This document shows, one piece after another, positions 1 to 9,935 of a DNA stretch of 64,000 nucleotides (position 1 is its first letter; every line of letters begins with the position of its first letter). Origin of the DNA: a bacterium (lineage in GTDB: Bacteria > Elusimicrobiota > Elusimicrobia > UBA1565 > UBA9628); contig JAKAQO010000008.1 of assembly GCA_021822495.1 (NCBI GenBank), positions 1 to 64,000 of the forward strand, written 5' to 3'. A program made the translations under genes and the position numbers. The notes under the pieces are model-generated. The model had not been told where the DNA came from, ran no database searches, and saw only the letters and a program-made list of their open reading frames with translations.

Positions 1-1
1 T

Positions 2-157
2 CTCATCCTGACCCAAAACGCCTTGGGCGCTCAAAGCCGCATGAGCTACGACTCCTTCGGCCATCTCGCGAAAATCCAAGACCCCTTGGGAAATACGAGC
101 GCGTTTTCTTATGACTCAAACGGCGCCTGTACCCAGAGGCAAAAAAGTGACAGGTAA
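2..157 (+). pseudogene. 3' remnant of an RHS/YD-repeat protein
   Basis: Read from base 2, the frame encodes about 51 residues with typical YD-repeat wording: YDSFGHLAKIQDPLGNTSA, then FSYDSNG. This is the G-x-x-x-x-Y-D-x-x-G pattern of RHS-repeat proteins, which are large secreted or toxin-delivering proteins. The start lies outside the window. The frame runs into the A/T-rich left edge of the neighbouring transposase element and stops at 155-157, so the RHS gene appears cut by the insertion. No RHS-like continuation was found on the far side of the transposase. The fragment identity is fairly sure from the motif. Whether the gene was functional before the insertion cannot be judged. Confidence 0.6.
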
Positions 158-1147
158 AAAATATGAATAAACGAGCGCGAAAGAGGCAAGTTCGGGAGAA
201 TCGGAAGAAATTGTTCCTTGAGGCTTGGCATGAGGCCAAGGCCGAAGGCGTCTCTCTGTCCAGTTTTTGCCGCGATTACGGGCTATGCCGGAATAATTTC
301 TATCGCTGGCTTCGCGAGAAAGGAGAAGCGCTTAAGCCCTATCCCATTCGCCGCGTCGATCCCGCTCTCGCCGCGAAAGCGATCCGGATTCACCGCCGCT
401 ACCATGGAACTTGGAGCGGCGAAACAATCTCCCTGGCCCTTCGAGGCCGGATTAGCCCGTGGAGCGTCAGAAAAGCCGTTCGATCCTTGGAACCTAATGT
501 TAATGTCGGAAACTCCCGAGTCTCAACTCCCGTTTCCCATTCCGCGCGGCGATTTCCTCTATGGGCTACGGACTGGACCGAGTTCAAGATCGCGAGAAGC
601 AAGTTTTTCATCCTTCTCCTCATGGACGAGGCCTCGCGATTCTGGTTGGGGCACGAAATCCTCGCGCATTGCCCCAATTCGTTCGATGTCGCGCGTCTTC
701 TCGCTCAAGCTTTCGATCGTTACTCATCGCGGCCCTTGGCCGTCAAGTCGGATCGCGCCCAAGTTTTCAAAAGTTCGCCTTGGCTTGAGGAGCTTCGGAA
801 ACAAAAAGTCTTGCCGCGCCTGAGCCGTCCGCATTGTCCGACGGACCAAGCCGTCATCGAACGGGGAATTCGGGAGGTTAAGCAATGGCTTCGGGTTCTC
901 GCGCCGGAAAACCCGGAAGCCCTGCGCTCGGCGTTGGATGAGGGAATTTTCATGCTCAATTTTCTAAAGCCAAAAGTCGTCTTAAACGGGCAAACTCCGG
1001 CGGCGGCGTATTTTACGCCGCAGAAGCTCCAGGCCGAGCCGGAAAAAAGAATTTCACCCCCGACCGCTCCGCCGTTGTCAAGACCCAGAAGCGTCTAGGA
1101 CCCCTCTCGCTCCTTTCCGACTCTCGACGAGAAAATGTCCTTTTTTC
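139..1147 (+). mobile_element. Candidate insertion sequence around the DDE transposase
   Basis: An A-run followed by GTGACA lies just left of the transposase (139-154). Its approximate inverse, TGTCC followed by six T, lies to the right at 1136-1147, giving short imperfect terminal inverted repeats around a single transposase gene. Total length of about 1 kb fits a one-gene IS3/IS481-like element. The termini are inferred from a short A/T-rich match and no clear target duplication was seen, so the boundaries are tentative. Confidence 0.4.
163..1098 (+). CDS. IS3/IS481-like DDE transposase
   Basis: Transposase with an integrase-type catalytic core that cuts and joins DNA ends. Residues about 1-60 form a basic helix-turn-helix region (SLSSFCRDYGLCRNNFYRWL). 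The catalytic triad is visible: D137 in ATDWTEF, D197 in VKSDRAQVF and E233 in AVIERGIREVK. The D-35-E spacing is that of the rve superfamily. Length (311 residues) suits a single-ORF IS481-like or fused IS3-like enzyme. The gene follows the broken RHS fragment, which supports a recent insertion. The ATG at 163 opens the frame directly after the A/T-rich end. The enzyme looks intact. The exact IS family is uncertain. Confidence 0.8.
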   Translation: MNKRARKRQVRENRKKLFLEAWHEAKAEGVSLSSFCRDYGLCRNNFYRWLREKGEALKPYPIRRVDPALAAKAIRIHRRYHGTWSGETISLALRGRISPWSVRKAVRSLEPNVNVGNSRVSTPVSHSARRFPLWATDWTEFKIARSKFFILLLMDEASRFWLGHEILAHCPNSFDVARLLAQAFDRYSSRPLAVKSDRAQVFKSSPWLEELRKQKVLPRLSRPHCPTDQAVIERGIREVKQWLRVLAPENPEALRSALDEGIFMLNFLKPKVVLNGQTPAAAYFTPQKLQAEPEKRISPPTAPPLSRPRSV

Positions 1148-1304
1148 TCGCGCGCTCGGCGGCCGTCAGGATTCCGTCAGCATTGCCTATTATCCTATCC
1201 CGTGAAAGAGGCGGGATGCATCTCTCTTAAAGAGCGGGCATCCGCCGTTTGGTCCGGGTGAATCATTCGAGCCGAGCCGCTAAATTCGTATTGGAGGCAT
1301 CGCA

Positions 1305-2057
1305 ATGCGAAAAATGCCGTCGGCAATCCGATTGGGAAAAACGGGGTGCGCCTCCGCGCTTTTTGCGTTCTTTCTTTTTTCCGCCCCAACCGTAAGCTTC
1401 GCCGGAGTCGCCGTCTCGACCATTTCGTGCGAGGCCCTGCGGCTGATGGAGTTTAAACAAACGCCGGGGCTTTCCGTCATCGACGTGCGTTTGCCGCCCG
1501 ATTTCGACAAATCCCACGTCCAAGGGGCTCGGAATATCCCGAAAGCGGCGCTCGCCTCCGCCGGGCTCCCCAAAAGCGGCCTCCTCGTTCTTTATTGCGG
1601 TTCGGCCTCCTGCCCGCTAAGCCACATGGCGGCCGAGACCTTGATGGCGGACGGCTATCAGAATGTCTCGGTTTTAGACGGCGGGCTCGCGGCTTGGAGC
1701 GGGAAGGGATATCCCACCCAAACCTCGTCCGCGCCCAAGCGCATTAAAATCAAGCATACCTCTCAAAGGGAAGTCCGGGCTGAAGTCCTCTCAAAGCGGG
1801 CGTTCATCATCGACCTTCGTCAAGCCACGGGATATCGAGCCGGGCATATTCCCGGCGCCGTCAATATCCCCTTGGAAAATTTGCCGCAAAACCTCTCTGA
1901 AATCCCGCGCGGCGCCACGGTCTTGGTCTACGATCTTGTCCAGTCCCGAATGAGAGAGGGAGTTCAAGAGCTGAAGAAAGCCGGAATCAAGGCGCGGGAA
2001 CTTTCCGGCGGGTTCGCGGCCTGGGTCAGGGGGAAAAACTCGGTGGAGGTCAAGTAA
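1305..2057 (+). CDS. Exported protein with two rhodanese domains
   Basis: Predicted periplasmic sulfurtransferase-like protein. A signal peptide occupies residues about 1-33 (hydrophobic core ending SFAG). Two rhodanese modules follow. The first (about 40-135) carries an active-site loop with Cys98 in LYCGSASC and the typical D-V-R and G-G-x-x-A-W signatures. The second (about 150-245) has DLRQATGYRAGHIPGAVNIP and GGFAAW, but the loop reads VYDLVQSRMRE with no cysteine, so it is probably non-catalytic. Rhodaneses transfer sulfane sulfur or act in redox or sulfur trafficking. The stop overlaps the next start by one base (TAATG), so it is translationally coupled to the giant surface protein. 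The physiological substrate is unknown. Confidence 0.85.
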   Translation: MRKMPSAIRLGKTGCASALFAFFLFSAPTVSFAGVAVSTISCEALRLMEFKQTPGLSVIDVRLPPDFDKSHVQGARNIPKAALASAGLPKSGLLVLYCGSASCPLSHMAAETLMADGYQNVSVLDGGLAAWSGKGYPTQTSSAPKRIKIKHTSQREVRAEVLSKRAFIIDLRQATGYRAGHIPGAVNIPLENLPQNLSEIPRGATVLVYDLVQSRMREGVQELKKAGIKARELSGGFAAWVRGKNSVEVK

Positions 2058-5000
2058 TGGGGGAAAGGCCGCGCGGACATTTCGCGTCAAGATGGGGGCT
2101 TTTCATTCTCGCTTTCCTCCTTCTTCTCACGCGCGAAGTCTCGGCCCAGAACGTTTGCGCCATCGTCAAACTTCAAATATCGCAAAAGGCGACCCTGGAG
2201 CGGGAGGCCTTCAACGCCGATCTCGACATCTCAAACAACATTCCCAATCAGCCGCTGACGAATCTCAAGGTCCAGATATTCATCAATGACGCGAACGGGA
2301 ACCCGGCGGACAATCTCTTTTTCGTCGCGGTCAGTTCCTTAAGCGGAACCAACGCCGTGGATGGAACGGGCGTCATCCAATCCTCAAGCTCCGCCAACAT
2401 CAGCTGGCTCATCATTCCCTCGACCGGAGCGGGAGGAACGCTTCCCCAGGGGTTGAATTATTCGGTCTCGGCCATGATGAGTTCCGTCTCCAATGGAACG
2501 CCTCAAACTCTCAATACTTTTCCCGCGACCATCACGGTCTTGCCCCAGCCGGCTCTTGATCTTGAATACGCCATTCCCTTTGAAGTATTTGGAGAGGAAC
2601 CGCTGCTGTTGCCCAATATCGTCACGCCGATAATTCCGTTTCCCTTGGCCGTCCGAGTCTTGAATGTCGGCTACGGGCCGGCGAACAATTTCCAAATTCA
2701 ATCCGCGCAACCGGAAATCGTGGATAATAAGCAAGGATTGGCCGTCAGTTTCAACCTGTTGGGGACCAATGTCGGCGGAATAACCGCGCCCAATTCGCTT
2801 CTCGTCAATTTTGGAAATATCCCGCCCGGGGGAGCCGCGCAGGCGTCCTGGATTATGTCGGCAAGCCTTTCCGGGCAATTCATTAGTTTTACTTCGACCT
2901 TCACCCATGCGGCCGCCTTGGGAGGACAACTGACTTCCCTCATCCAAAACATCTCCAATTACACGCTTCTCAGCCAGGTCCAGGTGGATGTTCCAATCAT
3001 GGACCCCAGCCCCGATTTTCTGGTCAACACCAACTTCGATCGGCAATCCATGGGAGCGCTTTTGGACTCCGGCGTCCAGCCTCCCGCCAATTTAATCCTT
3101 GAATCGGATTATCAAACCCCGATTCAAGTCACGGAAGTTCCCGGAAGCATTTCTGGAATCTTGGGCGGCTCCAGCGCGAGCCTGAACTTTTCTTTTACCG
3201 AGGCCGTCAGTTCCGGCGTATGGGTCCACAGCTACGCGCCTTTTCCCTACGGAAACAGCCAAGACGGCGCCAGCCCGGCCATCGCCTCGGCCATTCGCTC
3301 GGACGGCAAGAAAATAAACCCTCAAAACGTCTGGGTTTCCAAGCACTTCATCAAAAGTTCCCTCAAGTATATTTTCTGGCTTAACGTTTTGGATTTCACA
3401 TCTTCCGCGGCGACTTATGTAATTAATTTTAGTTCAGCCAATCTCGATCTTCCGCCGGGAGCGGTTAATAATTTATCCGCGCAAACCGACGCGACGGAAG
3501 GAGGCGCGATCAGCCTCGGCTGGACGGCCCCGGGAGACGATGGATTTGTCGGAAACATGTTGGGCGCGAGTTATTTCATCGAATCCAGCCTCAGTTCCAC
3601 GACCGCGTTCGCTCCCGGAGCCGCGCAAATTCATTTCGCGACCAACACGATCGCGAACTCCACCCAGTCCTATCTCTTATCGGGCCTGGTCGGAAATGCG
3701 ACTAATTATCTCGTTTTGTGGACCCAGGACCCGGGCGGAAATATGTCGGCGCTTTCAAATGAGGCCACGGCTTATACGCTCCCGAATCCGCCAAATTCCC
3801 TTGTCATCTCAAGCAGAACCAACAACGCCTTGAGCGTGAATTGGGCTATAGGCGACAATTCGCTTCCCATCGCCTATCAGGTTCTGGCGGCAACCGCGCC
3901 CTTCGGCCTTGCCGTATCCTCAAGCCCATTCTTGGACTCCTTCCACAGCAGCTTCACCTTCACCGGTCTTCTGCCGGGAACGACTTATTTCATTTTGGGT
4001 CTGGCCGAAAACCCCTTGACCGGCGTTTCCTCTCCTTTAATCGTCCTAGGCTCCACGGAGACCATTTTGCCGCGTGATATCGAACCTCCGCGCACCAGCC
4101 TCCTTATCAGCTCCCCATCTTTCGCGGGGCCGGAAACGATTCCGTCGTCAATGACCTTCGTGACCAGTCAAACGACGATGACTTTATCTTCGATTGACGA
4201 TCTTTTGTCTACCGGCGACGCCGTGGGGCTTGGCGTTGCCTTGACGGAACTCCAAATCGACCAAAGCACGCCGACCATTTTCACCGATACCGCTCCCGGC
4301 GTGGGGAAAATTTTTGTCTCGACCTTTAATCTCGCCGGTTTTTCGGACGGGCTTCACACTCTTCGCTATTTCTCAAAAGATATCGTCGGAAACGTCGAGG
4401 CCGTTCATGTCGCGACCGTCGCCGTGGACAATACCCCGCCCGCGACCAGTCTCGTTTTCCTAAACGGCTTTTCCCATGCCGTCTCGACCTTGACCTACGT
4501 GTCTTCCTCAAGCTTCTTCAGCTTTTCTGCCGTCGATCCCGTCATCAACGGCGTCGCCTCGGGACTCGCCTTAACCCAATACCGCGTCGATCCCTCGACC
4601 TTCCCGCCCACGCCATTCGAGGATTTCATTTCTTCTTTCAGCTTGCCGCCCGGGCTTCATGAAATTGATTTCCGCAGTCAAGACAACGTGGGAAATATCG
4701 AGCCGATTCATCAGAACTTCGTCTTTGTCGACACCTCGCCGCCTTCCATTAATATCACCGCGCCTTCCTCTGGAACCTACGCCGCGACTCTCAGCACGAT
4801 CACGGTCCTCTTCTCGGTCTTAGACCCCTATGATCCCAGCCCCGTTTCAACCGCCACCCTGGTCGAGCTCTCGCACTTGGGAGGACCCATCTCGGGTTCG
4901 ACCGAGGCCTTTGTCGTCAACGGCGAGACCATTGCGCCCGCAAGTCTCGATCAGGGAGTTTGGGAACTTCAGGTAACGGCCTTTGATTTCGTCCATAACA

Positions 5001-8000
5001 GTTCTAGTTCCGCGGGCGTGCCCTTCAGGGTACTCCACGATATCGAGCCCCCGCGAACCAGCCTCCTCATCAGCTCGCCCTCTTTTGCGGGCGCGGGAAC
5101 GATTCCGTCTTCAATGACCTTCGTGACCAGTCAAACGACCATGACCTTGTCCTCTATTGACGATCTTTTGTCTACCGGCGATGCCGTGGGGCTTGGCGTC
5201 GCGTTCCAAAGCCTCTCTATTGACGGTTCGACTCCCACGATTTTCACTGATACAGTTCCCGGCGTGGGAAAAATTTTTAATTCGACCTTTAATCTCGCGG
5301 GTTATTCCGACGGCCTCCATGTCCTCCGCTATTTCTCGGAAGATATCGTCGGAAATGTCGAGGCCGTTCATATCGCGACCATCGCCGTGGACAATACCCC
5401 GCCCGTGACGAAACTGGGCTTTAGCGGCGGGACTCAGTTCTCGACTCCCTCGGTTTCAGGCGTCTACGCTTCCTCTTCAAGCTTTATCGTCCTGTCGGCC
5501 ACCGATCCCATCGTCAACGGCGTCGCCTCGGGAGTCGCTTTTACGCGCTATTCCGATAACGGAAATGCCTTTCAAATCTACTCCTCTTCCTTTGCTTTGC
5601 CCGGCGGCGCGCATCTTTTGAGTGATCAAAGCCAGGACAACGTGGAAAATCTCGAAGCCTTGGAAAATACGAACATCCTCGTTGACACCTCTCCGCCCGT
5701 AACCACAATTTCCATCGGATCCCCGACCTACACAAGTCCCTCGGGAACCCTCTATGTCTCGACTGAGGCCCCGATTTCCTTAAGCGCCGTGGATCCTCTC
5801 ATTCCGCAAATCAGCACGGCCCTTCCCGCTTTCCCGGGTTCGGGCGTCCTTCTCACTCAAATCGCCCTGGACACGAACGTTTTCTCGGTCTATTCGGGAA
5901 GCTTCACGCTCGCCGAGGGAATCCATACGATTCTCTACCGCTCCGTGGATGAGGTCGGAAATGTCGAGGCGACGCATCAAATCCAGATCGAGTCGGACGG
6001 AACTCCGCCCGTTTCGTCTTTGTCCATCGGTTCTCCGCAATTTGCGCTGTCCTCCACCACTCTCTTAGTCAGTTCCATCACGCCTTTCGTGATCGTCTCA
6101 ACCGATCCCGTCTCAAACGGTGTCGCCTCGGGAGTCAAAAATTCATTCTTTAAAGTTTCGATTGGAACCTTCGCCATCGCGGGTTCGAGTTTTACGGTTT
6201 ACTCGGGGAGCTTCACGTTGTCTCCGCCGGACGGGTCTCAAACCATTTCCTTTTATAGCGTGGACGAAGTTTTAAACGCCGAAGTCATGAAAAGCTCAAC
6301 CGTCATTTTGGACTCGACCCCGCCGAGCCTGGCCCTTCTTTCCCCGGCTTCCTGCGAACAGGGAATCTGCCGCGTCCTTAAGGGAAAGTTCCCGGTCCTG
6401 GGCTCGGTCTATGATCTTTATCTCGCAAGCTGGACATTGTCCTTTGCTCCGGGTCAAAACGCCGTTTCGGGATTTACTCAAATTTCATCAGGAACGCTCG
6501 CCGTCAGTTCCGGGACCCTGGGAACCTGGGACACGACGGCTTTGACTGGCTGGCAGACCCTGAGCCTCTCGGCCTCGGATTTGGTCCAGAATATGAGCGC
6601 GATTCAAATCAACGTCTTTATCGGCGATCCGGGGGAATTAATGATTTTGGGAAACGACGACGTCTTTAACCTCCCCGAGGGCGTCGCCGCCGCCGAATCC
6701 GGAAACATCTACGTCGCCGATACCAACGCGGATCGAATCGAGGTCTTTTCCTCGACCGGCGCCGAATTGACCGGCTTTGGGGTTCGCCCTCCAGAATTCC
6801 CGGGAGAAATTCCGCCACCTGAACCCGCTCCCAATGGAGCTCCGCCGCAAGATAGCTTGGGAGATCAAGACGATCAGGTCTCGACCATGACCCTGACCCT
6901 CAATAAGCCCTCGGGGCTGGCCCTCGATTCATCGGGATATGTCTACATCGCCGATACGAACGACGACCGCGTCGTCAAGGTTTCGAGCTCGGGACAAATC
7001 CTCCTGGCCTTGGGAAAAGAACATTCCGGAAAAGACGGAAGAGTCTTTTTCAGCCCCGGATCGGGGCCGGGAGAGTTCAATAAGCCCTCCGGCGTCGCCG
7101 TCGACAGCTCGGGAAATATCTATGTCTCGGACACCGAAAACGGCCGGATTCAAATTTTTAGCTCCACGGGAAGTTTTGAGACCGCCTTTAATTTGCCGGC
7201 GACGCCAAGAGGGGAGAACGAAAAGGACAAGCCCCCAAAAGGACCAGGCGGGCGCGGACCGGATAATCGCCAGCAAGATATTGGAACTCCCTTCGGCATT
7301 GCCTTGGACGGTTTAGGACGCATTTACGTCGCCGACCCCAAGGGCGGGCGCGCTCTCGTCTTTAGCTCAACCGGACAGATTTTGCTTGATATTCCCATCG
7401 CGACGCGCCGGAAGCGGAACGAAAAAAATCCGCCGCCTTCCGTTTTTCCCGGACTTTCCAGTCGCGAGCGCGGAGAGCCCTTCGGCATCGCCGTTTCGAC
7501 GGGAGGAGATTGCCTGCTGGTCTCGGACCGAAAATCGAACCGAATCCTTAAATTCGACGATCTCGGCGCGCAAACGCTTAAATTCGGAAAATTCGGCCAA
7601 ATTCCGGATAATACAAAGCCGCCCCAAAAAATCGTCTTTCACAAACCGATGGGACTGGCCCTGGACTCTTCCGGCGCTCTTTATGTCGCGGATCGGGATA
7701 ACGACCGCATCGAAAAATTCAGCCTGCCGACGGCCACGCCGACCATTATCACGCCGCCTCCGGGACCCGAGGACGATGAAATCGCGCGCGGCGTCGTGGA
7801 TAAGGACCTGGGCGGAAAAATCAGCCGTCCGGATTTTTCAAGCGTCCAATTCTCACCGGGAGCTCTTCTCCATGATCTCCAAGTCAAGGTCTCAAGCGTC
7901 ACCGCCGCAAATCTGCCGCAACTCGACGCCATGGCCAAGGCCGCTCAAACCTCCGGCCTGACGCCCGCCTACGCCCCCGTCGATTTCGGACCCGAGGGAA

Positions 8001-8563
8001 CCGTCTTTCAAGCCTCGGTGACGCTGACCATTCCTTACAACCCCGCCATGCTCGCCAATGCGGGAATCTCAGACGACGATCTCAAAATACGCTGGTGGAA
8101 TCCGGTTCAACAAGCCTGGCAAGACCTGGATTCGAGCGTGGATAAAACCAATCACTTGGTCACGGCCCAGACGGGGCATTTCTCGCTTTATCAAGTTTTA
8201 GCGGGGACAAGCTCAACGAGAAGTTTGAACCCCTTGAGCGCCCCGACGGCGTTTCAATTCGTCGACCTCTACGCCTTTCCCAATCCCGCCAAGGGGCAAT
8301 TCCCCGATATCCGCGTCCAGGTGGGGCTGGCCGATTCGGTCGATCTCCACATCTACGACATTTCTGGGCGATTGATTAAAACCGCGACCTTGACTAATCC
8401 CGTTCAACTCGACGACGGAAACGGCAAGGGGCTTCAATACACTTTTGATTATCTCTGGAACACAAGCTCGATCGGATCGGGAGTCTACATCTACGCAATA
8501 ACGGCTCACAAAGCGGGATACTCCAATATTAGCCGGACCAAAAAAGTGGCGGTGATAAGATGA
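2057..8563 (+). CDS. Giant secreted multidomain protein with NHL repeats and Por/FlgD-type C-terminal domain
   Basis: A 2168-residue surface or secreted protein. Visible parts in order: signal peptide (1-30, ending SAQ); N-terminal beta-rich region; an FN3 module near 465-575 followed by a second near 575-670; a series of Ig-like modules each marked by D-x-T-P-P (about 680-1500); at least five to six NHL-type repeats (IYVADTNADRIEVFSSTG, YIADTNDDRVVKVSSSG and others, about 1530-1890); a ZU5-like segment (about 1915-2050); and a C-terminal FlgD-like/T9SS type A-like domain (YAFPNPAKG, then DISGRLIKT, SGVYIY). One Ig block is repeated almost exactly with a 963-bp period (from about 4076 and about 5039). 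A PorV-like barrel follows 19 bases downstream. Role inferred: adhesion or cell-surface binding. No catalytic motif was recognised. Confidence 0.8.
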   Translation: MGERPRGHFASRWGLFILAFLLLLTREVSAQNVCAIVKLQISQKATLEREAFNADLDISNNIPNQPLTNLKVQIFINDANGNPADNLFFVAVSSLSGTNAVDGTGVIQSSSSANISWLIIPSTGAGGTLPQGLNYSVSAMMSSVSNGTPQTLNTFPATITVLPQPALDLEYAIPFEVFGEEPLLLPNIVTPIIPFPLAVRVLNVGYGPANNFQIQSAQPEIVDNKQGLAVSFNLLGTNVGGITAPNSLLVNFGNIPPGGAAQASWIMSASLSGQFISFTSTFTHAAALGGQLTSLIQNISNYTLLSQVQVDVPIMDPSPDFLVNTNFDRQSMGALLDSGVQPPANLILESDYQTPIQVTEVPGSISGILGGSSASLNFSFTEAVSSGVWVHSYAPFPYGNSQDGASPAIASAIRSDGKKINPQNVWVSKHFIKSSLKYIFWLNVLDFTSSAATYVINFSSANLDLPPGAVNNLSAQTDATEGGAISLGWTAPGDDGFVGNMLGASYFIESSLSSTTAFAPGAAQIHFATNTIANSTQSYLLSGLVGNATNYLVLWTQDPGGNMSALSNEATAYTLPNPPNSLVISSRTNNALSVNWAIGDNSLPIAYQVLAATAPFGLAVSSSPFLDSFHSSFTFTGLLPGTTYFILGLAENPLTGVSSPLIVLGSTETILPRDIEPPRTSLLISSPSFAGPETIPSSMTFVTSQTTMTLSSIDDLLSTGDAVGLGVALTELQIDQSTPTIFTDTAPGVGKIFVSTFNLAGFSDGLHTLRYFSKDIVGNVEAVHVATVAVDNTPPATSLVFLNGFSHAVSTLTYVSSSSFFSFSAVDPVINGVASGLALTQYRVDPSTFPPTPFEDFISSFSLPPGLHEIDFRSQDNVGNIEPIHQNFVFVDTSPPSINITAPSSGTYAATLSTITVLFSVLDPYDPSPVSTATLVELSHLGGPISGSTEAFVVNGETIAPASLDQGVWELQVTAFDFVHNSSSSAGVPFRVLHDIEPPRTSLLISSPSFAGAGTIPSSMTFVTSQTTMTLSSIDDLLSTGDAVGLGVAFQSLSIDGSTPTIFTDTVPGVGKIFNSTFNLAGYSDGLHVLRYFSEDIVGNVEAVHIATIAVDNTPPVTKLGFSGGTQFSTPSVSGVYASSSSFIVLSATDPIVNGVASGVAFTRYSDNGNAFQIYSSSFALPGGAHLLSDQSQDNVENLEALENTNILVDTSPPVTTISIGSPTYTSPSGTLYVSTEAPISLSAVDPLIPQISTALPAFPGSGVLLTQIALDTNVFSVYSGSFTLAEGIHTILYRSVDEVGNVEATHQIQIESDGTPPVSSLSIGSPQFALSSTTLLVSSITPFVIVSTDPVSNGVASGVKNSFFKVSIGTFAIAGSSFTVYSGSFTLSPPDGSQTISFYSVDEVLNAEVMKSSTVILDSTPPSLALLSPASCEQGICRVLKGKFPVLGSVYDLYLASWTLSFAPGQNAVSGFTQISSGTLAVSSGTLGTWDTTALTGWQTLSLSASDLVQNMSAIQINVFIGDPGELMILGNDDVFNLPEGVAAAESGNIYVADTNADRIEVFSSTGAELTGFGVRPPEFPGEIPPPEPAPNGAPPQDSLGDQDDQVSTMTLTLNKPSGLALDSSGYVYIADTNDDRVVKVSSSGQILLALGKEHSGKDGRVFFSPGSGPGEFNKPSGVAVDSSGNIYVSDTENGRIQIFSSTGSFETAFNLPATPRGENEKDKPPKGPGGRGPDNRQQDIGTPFGIALDGLGRIYVADPKGGRALVFSSTGQILLDIPIATRRKRNEKNPPPSVFPGLSSRERGEPFGIAVSTGGDCLLVSDRKSNRILKFDDLGAQTLKFGKFGQIPDNTKPPQKIVFHKPMGLALDSSGALYVADRDNDRIEKFSLPTATPTIITPPPGPEDDEIARGVVDKDLGGKISRPDFSSVQFSPGALLHDLQVKVSSVTAANLPQLDAMAKAAQTSGLTPAYAPVDFGPEGTVFQASVTLTIPYNPAMLANAGISDDDLKIRWWNPVQQAWQDLDSSVDKTNHLVTAQTGHFSLYQVLAGTSSTRSLNPLSAPTAFQFVDLYAFPNPAKGQFPDIRVQVGLADSVDLHIYDISGRLIKTATLTNPVQLDDGNGKGLQYTFDYLWNTSSIGSGVYIYAITAHKAGYSNISRTKKVAVIR

Positions 8564-8582
8564 GAGAAGAGGGGAATGAAGG

Positions 8583-9578
8583 ATGAGGGTTGAGGAAAGA
8601 GGACAAAGAATGGAAACACAACGGGAACCGGGCGTTTGTCTCCGCGGTTTTGCCCTGAGCGTTTTTTTCCTCCTTCAACCTTATTTCCTCACATCTCTTT
8701 TCGCCGATGAAACCGCCGCCTTCCTTAAAATCGGCGTCGGAGCCCGGGCCGTCGGCATGGGCGGCGCCTTTACCGCCGTCTCGGGAGACGTCAATTCCCT
8801 CTTCTGGAATCCGGCGGGCCTCGCTGATCTTAAACAATCTCAACTGGGAGCGATGAGCTCGGTTTTAGCGGCGGATACCAATCTCAATACCTTGGGCTAT
8901 GCCCAGCCGACCAAATACGGAACCTTCGGCGCTTCGGCTTTGTATTTGGATCAAGGCCCCTTGGACGGCCGCAACGCCTCCGCCCAACCCACCGGAAATT
9001 TTAACGCCTCGGACTTCGCCGGAAGCGTCGCCTACGCCAATAAATTCGGGAAACATTTGAGGCTCGGGACGAACTTGAAATACATCCATAGCTCGATTGC
9101 GGCGGATGCCGGAGAAGATTTCGCCCTGGACGCGGGCGCGCTTTATGATTTTGGGAAACTCGGGCCGGGAACGCCGGTCTTGGGCGCAATGGTCCAAAAT
9201 CTCGGGCCTAAAATGTCCATGGGCGGCGGCGCGGCCTCTTATCTTCCGACGACGCTGGCCACGGGACTCAGCTACCGCTGGAGGGGACTCCTGGCGGACA
9301 TTGATTACAAATCCATGCCCTATGCCCCGGCCTCCGAGGTGGACGCGGGACTTGAGTTTCGACCGATAGAGCTGATTGCCCTTAGGGCCGGTTATGATCG
9401 CTCAACTTTTTCGGAGCCCCTTCTTCTTAACGGCTCCGGCGGCATTGATGTCGCGGCTTTGAACGGTTTCTCCTTTGGAACCGGGCTTCGCTTGGACGGC
9501 TTTGATTTCGACTATTCATTCACCCCGCAGGGGGAGCTCGGCGACGCTCAGCGGTTTAGTTTAACGGCGAGGTTTTGA
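8583..9578 (+). CDS. PorV/PorQ (UPF0164)-type outer-membrane barrel
   Basis: Predicted outer-membrane beta-barrel of the PorV/UPF0164 type. A signal peptide precedes the family hallmark: FLKIGVGARAVGMGGAFTAVSGD followed by SLFWNPAGLA. Alternating hydrophobic strands then run to a C-terminal aromatic (LTARF). In type IX secretion PorV shuttles cargo with C-terminal sorting domains. The gene directly follows a protein with such a domain, and the same pairing occurs twice more in this window. Start is uncertain: ATG at 8610 has a better ribosome site (AGAGGA, six bases away) than ATG at 8583. Length of 331 residues is normal for the family. Confidence 0.8.
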   Translation: MRVEERGQRMETQREPGVCLRGFALSVFFLLQPYFLTSLFADETAAFLKIGVGARAVGMGGAFTAVSGDVNSLFWNPAGLADLKQSQLGAMSSVLAADTNLNTLGYAQPTKYGTFGASALYLDQGPLDGRNASAQPTGNFNASDFAGSVAYANKFGKHLRLGTNLKYIHSSIAADAGEDFALDAGALYDFGKLGPGTPVLGAMVQNLGPKMSMGGGAASYLPTTLATGLSYRWRGLLADIDYKSMPYAPASEVDAGLEFRPIELIALRAGYDRSTFSEPLLLNGSGGIDVAALNGFSFGTGLRLDGFDFDYSFTPQGELGDAQRFSLTARF

Positions 9579-9602
9579 ATGAATTCAAATGAGGGGGTAT
9601 CT

Positions 9603-9917
9603 ATGAGAATAAATCAATACGCCTTCTGCCTCGTACAGTTGTTCTTCTTGGCCTTCACTGCTTTTCCAGTGCGGGCGTCACCATCGCCCTATAACATGGT
9701 AAAGATGACTATCACAAGAACCGTCGATACTGGCAAAATTATCACCAAAACTACAATTGACACCGAAGATATTATCGCGGTCTTTGCTGGCACGGTTTCA
9801 CTGATTTTCGCGATCGGGATGTACAAAAAAAGAATTCCAATCAATAAGTTGACTATCGGCGTGCTTGGTTCTTCTGGAGTTGGTATTGTCATAGAAGCGC
9901 TACGTAGAATAAAATAA
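9603..9917 (+). CDS. Small membrane protein, first gene of an A/T-richer cassette
   Basis: About 104 residues, unrecognised. The N-terminus is a signal peptide or signal anchor (hydrophobic stretch ending FPVRAS). A short Thr/Ile-rich segment (TITRTVDTGKIITKTTI) and a second membrane segment (IIAVFAGTVSLIFAIGM) follow, with a short basic tail. Start chosen at 9603 because GAGGGGGT lies about seven bases upstream; the ATG at 9579 abuts the preceding gene. The DNA here is visibly richer in A/T than the flanking genes and codon choice differs, suggesting foreign origin together with the next three genes. No function can be assigned. Confidence 0.6.
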   Translation: MRINQYAFCLVQLFFLAFTAFPVRASPSPYNMVKMTITRTVDTGKIITKTTIDTEDIIAVFAGTVSLIFAIGMYKKRIPINKLTIGVLGSSGVGIVIEALRRIK

Positions 9918-9935
9918 CGCGAAGGGGCTGAGAAT

